Source: DATAEK01 sp036258055
GTDB lineage: Bacteria; Acidobacteriota; Vicinamibacteria; Vicinamibacterales; 2-12-FULL-66-21
Direction: 5' to 3'
DNA: 11,703 nt
Assembly (NCBI GenBank): GCA_036258055.1
Contig: DATAEK010000358.1
Location: 1 to 11,703 of the forward strand
The notes below the pieces were generated by a model, which was not told the origin of the DNA, did no database searches, and saw only the letters and a program-made list of their open reading frames with translations. How positions within the stretch are numbered: position 1 is the first letter of the stretch; each line of letters starts with the position of its first letter. This document shows positions 8,119-11,703 of this stretch, piece by piece. The translations under genes and the position numbers were made by a program.

Positions 8119-8655
8119 CTTGGGGGGCGCGGCTCGGCGCCGGCGCGCTTCAGTGGGAAGTGCCACCTCCAAATCTCATAGATCGCCGGGTAGACGACGA
8201 GCTCGAGAACGAACGATGTGAAGATGCCGCCAGCCATCGGCGCGGCGATCCGCTTCCAGACGTCCGACCCGGTGCCAGTGGCCCACATGATCGGAATCAG
8301 GCCGACGAACATCGTCGCCACCGTCATGAACTTCGGGCGCAGCCGCTTCGCGGGCCCGTTCCACAGTCGCCGCCTGCAGATCGGCGAGTGTTCGCAGGCG
8401 TCCTTCGCGCGACGCCTTCTCGTACGGGAGATCGAGATACAGCAGCATGAAGACGCCGGTTTCGGCGTCGACGCCGAGCAGCGCGATCAGCCCGACCCAT
8501 ACGGCGAGGCTCGTGTTGTAGACGAGCAGCTACAGGTACCAGATGGCGCCGACGGCCGAGAACGGTACGGCCAGCAACACGATCGCCGTTTTCACGAGCG
8601 ACCGCGTGTTCAGGTAGAGAAGCACGGAAACGACGAACAGCGTTGCCGATCTACA
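8119..8655 (-). pseudogene. CusA/CzcA-type RND transporter, decayed C-terminal ~175 codons
   Basis: On the minus strand the remnant starts near ATLFVVSVLLYLNTRSLVKT. It then follows the last four membrane segments of a heavy-metal RND pump: AVPFSAVGAIWYL, AVWVGLIALLGVDAETGVFM and TVATMFVGLIPIMWATGTGS, ending YPAIYEIWRWHFPLKRAGAE. By eye about nine in ten bases match the right-edge cusA gene. Two lesions are visible. A TAG stop at 8530-8532 directly follows WYL, where the right-edge copy has a Tyr codon. An extra base lies near 8350-8360, where this copy has cgcgggcccgttcc and the other has cgcggccccttc. Beyond AEPRPP (about 8119) the sequence no longer matches. The 5' two-thirds and more of the gene are missing, with only 48 bases between the start of similarity and the protease stop. 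Confidence 0.9.
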
Positions 8656-8658
8656 GGG

Positions 8659-8674
8659 CGGACCTTCGGGTTCG
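8659..8674. other. Small TTCG-loop hairpin after the protease gene
   Basis: CGGACC-TTCG-GGTTCG folds into a six-pair stem with one G-T pair. It lies 30-45 bases downstream of the protease stop on the minus strand. There is no T run after it on either strand, so it is not a standard terminator. It could block transcription or be part of the junction with the cusA remnant. Confidence 0.25.
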
Positions 8675-8703
8675 GCAGCCTGCGGCAGATCTGAAGACCG
8701 TCC

Positions 8704-9576
8704 CTATTTAGCGAATTCGACCTTGCGAAACATGTCCGCGCGCAGCGGCAGGATGAACGAGAAGCGGTAGTCTTCCTGCATCCGGCCGATCGGAATCCCG
8801 ACCAGGCGACCGTCAGCGTTGAGCACGCCGCCGCCCGAAACGCCGGGATGGCCGTCGGTGAGACACGTCACGAGATTGTTCGCCGTGCGCTGGCCGACGT
8901 AGCCCGTCGACAGAATGATGCCTTTCGAGTAGTCGTTGCCGAGACGGAAGATCGGGTCCGCGAATTCGAAGCCGTAGCCGTGGTCGACATCGAGCGGCGG
9001 CAGATCGACGGCTTCCTTCACTTTCAGGATTGCCCAGTCGCCGGGATCCACTTCAACGTTCGCATCTCCCGTATCAATCACGCGCGCCGCAATCGCGCGT
9101 CCCTCGTACATCAACTTGATTGCGGTGATCCGCCGGTTCGCCGCGTTCTCGCCCAGGGCAACAACGCCGTGCTTCACTGTGATGAAGTACCCGTTGCCCA
9201 GGTAGCCCGCCGTTCCGTAGCTGCTGCCGCCGACGCTGTCGTACGAGTACATTTCCACGAAACTTCTGCGCCGTTCGCGAAGGAGGCTGAGCGGCAGCAG
9301 TCCCATCTCGCGTTTCAGCTGCCGTTTGATTTCCGCGATGAGCGCGGTCCGGCTGCTCTCGTCCATGGCCATCGCGGCGGTCGCGTCGACGCGGCCGCTC
9401 GTTCCCGACGCACCTTGCGTCCGCTGGGGTGTCAGATGCGCGAGTTCCGCGCGCAGGGCGGCGATCTGCTCGTGATCATTTGCCGTGGCCTGCCGTGCCG
9501 TCAGCAACGTTCCGAGCCCGAAGAAGACGACGGCCGAGACGGCAAACAGCAGTGTCAGAAGAAATCTACGGGTCAT
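8704..9576 (-). CDS. Membrane-anchored trypsin-like serine protease (no PDZ domain)
   Basis: The 290-residue protein starts MTRRFLLTLLFAVSAVVFFG, giving an N-terminal membrane anchor or uncleaved signal (about residues 5-25) that places the protease in the periplasm. A charged, probably helical linker covers 35-105 (EQIAALRAELAHL; LIAEIKRQLKREMGLL). The protease domain shows the three expected motifs in order: His136 in FITVKHGVVALG, Asp180 in DPGDWAILKV and Ser247 in GHPGVSGGGVLNADGRLVGI. GVSGGG departs from the GNSGGP usual in HtrA/Do proteases, and no PDZ domain follows. GGAG six bases before this ATG (9583-9586) supports it over an in-frame ATG nine codons upstream. It stands alone, so its substrate cannot be guessed; the triad assignment is by motif only. 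Confidence 0.85.
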   Translation of the reverse strand: MTRRFLLTLLFAVSAVVFFGLGTLLTARQATANDHEQIAALRAELAHLTPQRTQGASGTSGRVDATAAMAMDESSRTALIAEIKRQLKREMGLLPLSLLRERRRSFVEMYSYDSVGGSSYGTAGYLGNGYFITVKHGVVALGENAANRRITAIKLMYEGRAIAARVIDTGDANVEVDPGDWAILKVKEAVDLPPLDVDHGYGFEFADPIFRLGNDYSKGIILSTGYVGQRTANNLVTCLTDGHPGVSGGGVLNADGRLVGIPIGRMQEDYRFSFILPLRADMFRKVEFAK

Positions 9577-9948
9577 GTACGACTCCAAGTTCGGCACCCA
9601 CACCTAGACCGCGATGGCGTCCTGATCCGCTGAGGCTGTCAACCAGCAATCGGTCGGCTTGACCACGCCGTCGCGGCAGGTATCGGCAAGGATGGTGCCG
9701 ATGCCGATCGCAGCCTGATTAGCGATCGTGTGCTGGCCTGTATTCGCACCAATTCAGTGGGATACGCGCGGCCGGGCGTGTTTTCGAAGGTGGCTGGCGT
9801 TTCGCTGGAGCGGATGTGCGAGGTGCGTGTAAGCGCGCATGGCGTGCGCCCGCGCGCGGAATCTCGTCACGCCACTTGAACTGGCAGGGTCGCCACGGCA
9901 GATGTCCGGGTCACGAACGACGCGGCACGTGGCAGCGGCCATTCAATG
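9577..9948. other. Stretch without a recognised gene upstream of the protease
   Basis: The protease promoter should lie in the left part, but I see no clear boxes. A plus-strand frame without a start codon is open from 9634 to TGA 9877-9879 (81 codons) and has coding-like composition (IGKDGADADRSLISDRVLAC, then NSVGYARPGVFSKVAG). It may be another gene tail; a faint likeness to the end of chymotrypsin-fold proteases (ARPGVYxKV) is too short to trust. The opposite strand has an equally unassigned 48-codon frame, so which strand coded, if either, is open. Confidence 0.35.
9583..9586 (-). promoter_or_regulatory. Ribosome-binding site of the protease gene
   Basis: Minus-strand GGAG-TCGTAC-ATG gives a six-base spacing to the ATG at 9576 and selects it over the ATG at 9603. 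Confidence 0.6.
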
Positions 9949-10038
9949 CGTTTGCAGCGCCTGTCGAAACTGGACGCAAATGATCTCACACACGCGGTGG
10001 TGATCGCGCTGAAGCGTGGCCTCATCCAGTTGGAGTCG
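9949..10038 (+). pseudogene. LuxR/NarL-type response regulator, C-terminal tail only
   Basis: The plus frame reads QRLSKLDANDLTHAVVIALK and then RGLIQLESAG. This is the end of the LuxR-type helix-turn-helix (family pattern ILxKLxANDRTxAVxxAxxRGII) and aligns with ILAKLGANDRTRAAVLGIKRGIIS of the remnant at 143-563. Upstream, no frame continues the domain and the receiver is absent. It ends about a dozen bases before the stop of the dehydrogenase remnant on the other strand. At about 30 codons the call rests on one motif, but the motif is distinctive. Confidence 0.6.
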
Positions 10039-10050
10039 GCTGGTCGACGA

Positions 10051-10373
10051 TCACGATGCCTTGTGGAGACCAGTCAGCAGCGCCGGGGTGCCGCGGGTCA
10101 ACAGACCGCCATCAATTGCAATCGTTTCGCCGTTGATGGATCGCCCCTGTTCCGATGCGAGAAAACACGGCGGCGGCCCGCGATTTCTTCCACTTCAACG
10201 GCGCGCTTCATCGGGATGACAGCCATGAAGAGCTCGCGGATCTCGGGATTCTCCAGCTCGTTCCGCGTCAACGGTGTCTCGACGAGACCAGGCGCGATGC
10301 CGACGACACGGATGCTGGAAGGCCCCAGTTCCAGCGCACCGCAGCGTGTGAGCATGTCGACGCCGGCCTTTGC
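10051..10373 (-). pseudogene. Short-chain dehydrogenase/reductase, C-terminal half
   Basis: The minus strand encodes AKAGVDMLTRC.ALELGPSSI, RVVGIAPGLVETPLTRNELE and NPEIRELFMAVIPMKRAVEV. Two single-base insertions then interrupt it, an extra C near 10177 and an extra T near 10163. After correction it continues AAVFLASEQGRSINGETIAI, DGGLLTRGTPALLTGLHKAS and TGA 10051-10053. IxPGxVxTP and the closing GxxxxxDGG are hallmarks of SDR enzymes. The first residues (AKAG) correspond to the position right after the catalytic Tyr, so the Lys of YxxxK may remain while Tyr, the Rossmann nucleotide site and the whole N-terminal half are gone. Upstream it runs in frame into a cusA tail. It is a remnant; the substrate of the parent enzyme is unknown. 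Confidence 0.88.
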
Positions 10374-10387
10374 CCTTGGGTGAGGGC
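10372..10387. repeat. Short CCCT...AGGG palindrome, copy 2
   Basis: GCCCT-TGGGTG-AGGGC has perfect five-base arms. It sits exactly at the join between the dehydrogenase remnant and the third cusA tail, which makes it a candidate recombination point. It resembles the sites at 766-783, 11085-11103 and 11162-11178. Confidence 0.45.
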
Positions 10388-10404
10388 AGGCCGGCGAGTG
10401 GGCA

Positions 10405-10672
10405 GGGTGCGGTTGGGCGCCCCGGCGTTGCATCTCGAGGTGCCATTTCCAGATTTCGTAGATCGCCGGGTAGACGACGAGCTCGAGCACGAAGGACGTG
10501 AAGATGCCGCCCGCCATCGGGCACGGCGATCCGCTTCCACACGTCCGACCTGGTGCCGTGGCCCACAGGCTCGGGATCAGGCCGACGAACATCGTCGCCA
10601 CCGTCCTGAACTTGAGGCGCAGCCGTTTCGCCGCCCCCCTCCACGATCGTCCTCCGCGCGACGCCTTCGCGT
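10405..10672 (-). pseudogene. CusA/CzcA-type RND transporter, third decayed 3' end
   Basis: On the minus strand the remnant begins near the ASR-like segment (YAKAS at about 10672). About 30 bases present in the right-edge gene are missing near 10650. It continues AAKRLRLKFRTVATMFVGLI and, after two compensating one-base changes (a loss near 10556 and a gain near 10522) that scramble about ten residues, PMAGGIFTSFVLELVVYPAI and YEIWKWHLEMQRRGAQPH. There is no stop: the frame runs straight into the dehydrogenase remnant, giving one open frame from 10601 to 10098. It retains only about the last 85 codons of the transporter. Confidence 0.88.
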
Positions 10673-10780
10673 ACCCTTCTCGCCGCCTCGGTAGCTACTG
10701 GAGTCTACCGACAACTCCCCAGGCAGGACTTTCATCTGCAAGTGTCAGGGCAGCTTTTCACGGGCTCTGAATGACTCGCG

Positions 10781-11068
10781 CTAAGTTCCCTCGGCGATGA
10801 TCAGGTGCGCCCTGGCCGCCTTCTCGCGTATCGCGATCAATGGCTTATATTCCGAAGAGTTGTACCAGCGTTCGGCCTGCTCGAAGCTGGGAAACTCGAG
10901 CATGAGCAACCGGTGAGGCTGCCAGTCTCCTTCCTTGGCGTTCACCCTGCCGCCCCGGATCACGAATCTGCCTCCGTATTGTTCGATGGTTGCGCCAAGG
11001 CGGTTGCGGTACTCCTGGAATGCCGCCGGGTCCGTGACTTCGATGTCTCCGATGACGTAGGCTGCCAT
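10781..11068 (-). CDS. DUF1330 family protein
   Basis: The 95-residue protein starts MAAYVIGDIEVTDPAAFQEY and has the family's later core LLMLEFPSFEQAERWYNSSE, YKPLIAIRE. DUF1330 proteins are small soluble alpha/beta-barrel dimers without an established general function. Three in-frame ATGs lie close together (11077, 11074, 11068). I chose the last because it gives the usual MxAYVI start with GGAG nine bases upstream; the ATG at 11077 with GAGAGGG seven bases before it is nearly as good. It lies between the right-edge cusA gene and the third cusA remnant on the same strand, and it is intact while its left neighbours are not. I see no gene in the 108 bases to its left. Confidence 0.85.
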   Translation of the reverse strand: MAAYVIGDIEVTDPAAFQEYRNRLGATIEQYGGRFVIRGGRVNAKEGDWQPHRLLMLEFPSFEQAERWYNSSEYKPLIAIREKAARAHLIIAEGT

Positions 11069-11084
11069 TTTCATCATCTCCGTA

Positions 11085-11103
11085 CCCTCTCCCATCAAGG
11101 GAG
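11085..11103. repeat. Short CCCT...AGGG palindrome, copy 3
   Basis: CTCCC-ATCAA-GGGAG forms a five-base stem at 11089-11103 within CCCTCTCCCATCAAGGGAG. It lies just upstream of the DUF1330 start, and its minus-strand GGGAGAGGG may also serve as ribosome-binding sequence. Same pattern as the other three sites. Confidence 0.4.
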
Positions 11104-11153
11104 CGGGAAATTCAAAACAGTTACTCGCTCGCTTCTACAGTCCGCGATCACGG

Positions 11154-11703
11154 TCACGACACTCCCTCGAGTGAGGGCACTGTGCCGAGCGCGGCGGGCT
11201 CCGGTTCGGCGTGGGTGCGCTTCAAGGCGAAGTGCCACTTCCAAATCTCATATATCGCCGGGTAGACGATGAGCTCGAGCACGAACGACGTGAAGATGCC
11301 GCCGGCCATCGGCGCGGCGATCCGCTTCCACACGTCCGACCCGGTGCCGGTGGCCCACATGATCGGGATCAGGCCGACGAACATCGTCGCCACGGTCATG
11401 ACCTTCGGGCGCAGCCGCTTCGCGGCCCCTTCTACGATCGCCGCCTGCAGATCGACGAGCGTTCGCAGGCGTCCTTCGCGCGACGCGTTCTCGTAGGCGA
11501 GATCGAGATACAGCAGCATGAAGACGCCGGTCTCGGCGTCGACGCCGAGCAGCGCGATCAGCCCGACCCAGACGGCGATGCTCATGTTGTAGCCGAGGAA
11601 ATACAGGTACCAGATGGCGCCGACGGCCGAAAACGGGACCGCGAGCAGCACGATCGAGGTTTTCACGACCGACCGCGTGTTCAGGTAGAGAAGCACGGCG
11701 ACG
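11154..11703 (-). CDS. cusA: CusA/CzcA-type heavy-metal efflux RND transporter, 3' part (runs off the window)
   Basis: The minus-strand frame from the right edge to TGA 11154-11156 gives the last 183 residues of an inner-membrane HME-RND proton-driven pump that exports metal ions with a periplasmic adaptor and an outer-membrane channel. Visible are four hydrophobic segments (SIVLLAVPFSAVGAIWYLYF; SIAVWVGLIALLGVDAETGV; VMTVATMFVGLIPIMWATGT; MAGGIFTSFVLELIVYPAIY). GVDAETGVFMLLYL, RPKVMTVA, GLIPIMWATGTGS and RIAAPMAGG match the corresponding CusA segments of E. coli. The frame is clean here, unlike the three other tails in the window, so this may be the intact parent or a living paralogue. The last residues (PSLEGVS) are encoded by a short palindrome also found elsewhere. 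Metal specificity cannot be read from this part. Confidence 0.88.
   Translation of the reverse strand, partial: VAVLLYLNTRSVVKTSIVLLAVPFSAVGAIWYLYFLGYNMSIAVWVGLIALLGVDAETGVFMLLYLDLAYENASREGRLRTLVDLQAAIVEGAAKRLRPKVMTVATMFVGLIPIMWATGTGSDVWKRIAAPMAGGIFTSFVLELIVYPAIYEIWKWHFALKRTHAEPEPAALGTVPSLEGVS
11162..11178. repeat. Short CCCT...AGGG palindrome, copy 4, inside the cusA 3' end
   Basis: CCCTC-GAGT-GAGGG (11164-11177 including arms) lies within the last codons of the right-edge cusA gene. It resembles the three other palindromes near cusA tails or junctions. Confidence 0.4.

Noticed and set aside
8530..8532. Treating the second cusA copy as a working gene with a sequencing error
   Set aside because: It has a stop codon by substitution as well as a frameshift, and lacks the 5' two-thirds, so it cannot be a full gene even if one lesion is an error.
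8848..9633. 261-codon plus-strand frame over the protease
   Set aside because: Antisense shadow. The minus frame has the catalytic motifs, a signal anchor and a ribosome-binding site.

Overview
This 11.7 kb window is GC-rich bacterial DNA. It looks like a soil Acidobacteriota chromosome (inference), because it pairs a very large Oar-like TonB-dependent receptor carrying an N-terminal carboxypeptidase-like domain with a periplasmic beta-propeller histidine kinase. It also holds repeated CusA/CzcA-type heavy-metal RND sequences. No rRNA, tRNA, CRISPR array, phage gene or recognisable transposase gene was seen.

Only four genes look complete, all on the minus strand. The centre (4182-7766, then 1027-4194) is a two-gene operon: the outer-membrane receptor is followed, with a 13-base overlap, by a 1055-residue sensor kinase with about 14 propeller blades, a Y_Y_Y domain, one membrane helix and HisKA_3/HATPase domains. 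At 8704-9576 is a membrane-anchored trypsin-like serine protease, and at 10781-11068 a small DUF1330 protein. At the right edge (11154-11703) an apparently intact cusA-like gene runs off the window.

The rest is a graveyard of gene ends. Three more pieces of the cusA-like 3' end lie on the same strand (645-746, 8119-8655, 10405-10672). They carry deletions, single-base shifts and an in-frame stop. Two NarL/LuxR-type response-regulator remnants lie on the plus strand (143-563 with an internal deletion and several frameshifts; 9949-10038 the tail only). A 5'-truncated TonB receptor piece (1-144) abuts the first regulator exactly at its start codon. The 3' half of a short-chain dehydrogenase (10051-10373) is joined in frame to the third cusA tail.

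A short CCCT...AGGG palindrome occurs four times, each close to a cusA tail or a rearrangement junction, so it may mark recombination points. On the minus strand the order is cusA (intact?) - DUF1330 - cusA tail::dehydrogenase tail - protease - cusA tail - receptor - kinase - cusA tail. This suggests repeated insertion or recombination between paralogous RND genes with different cargo in between. A chimeric assembly is the main alternative. The receptor/kinase pair resembles, in logic only, the sensing-plus-uptake modules of Bacteroidota: the kinase may sense the nutrient that the receptor imports. No intact response regulator for it is present here.
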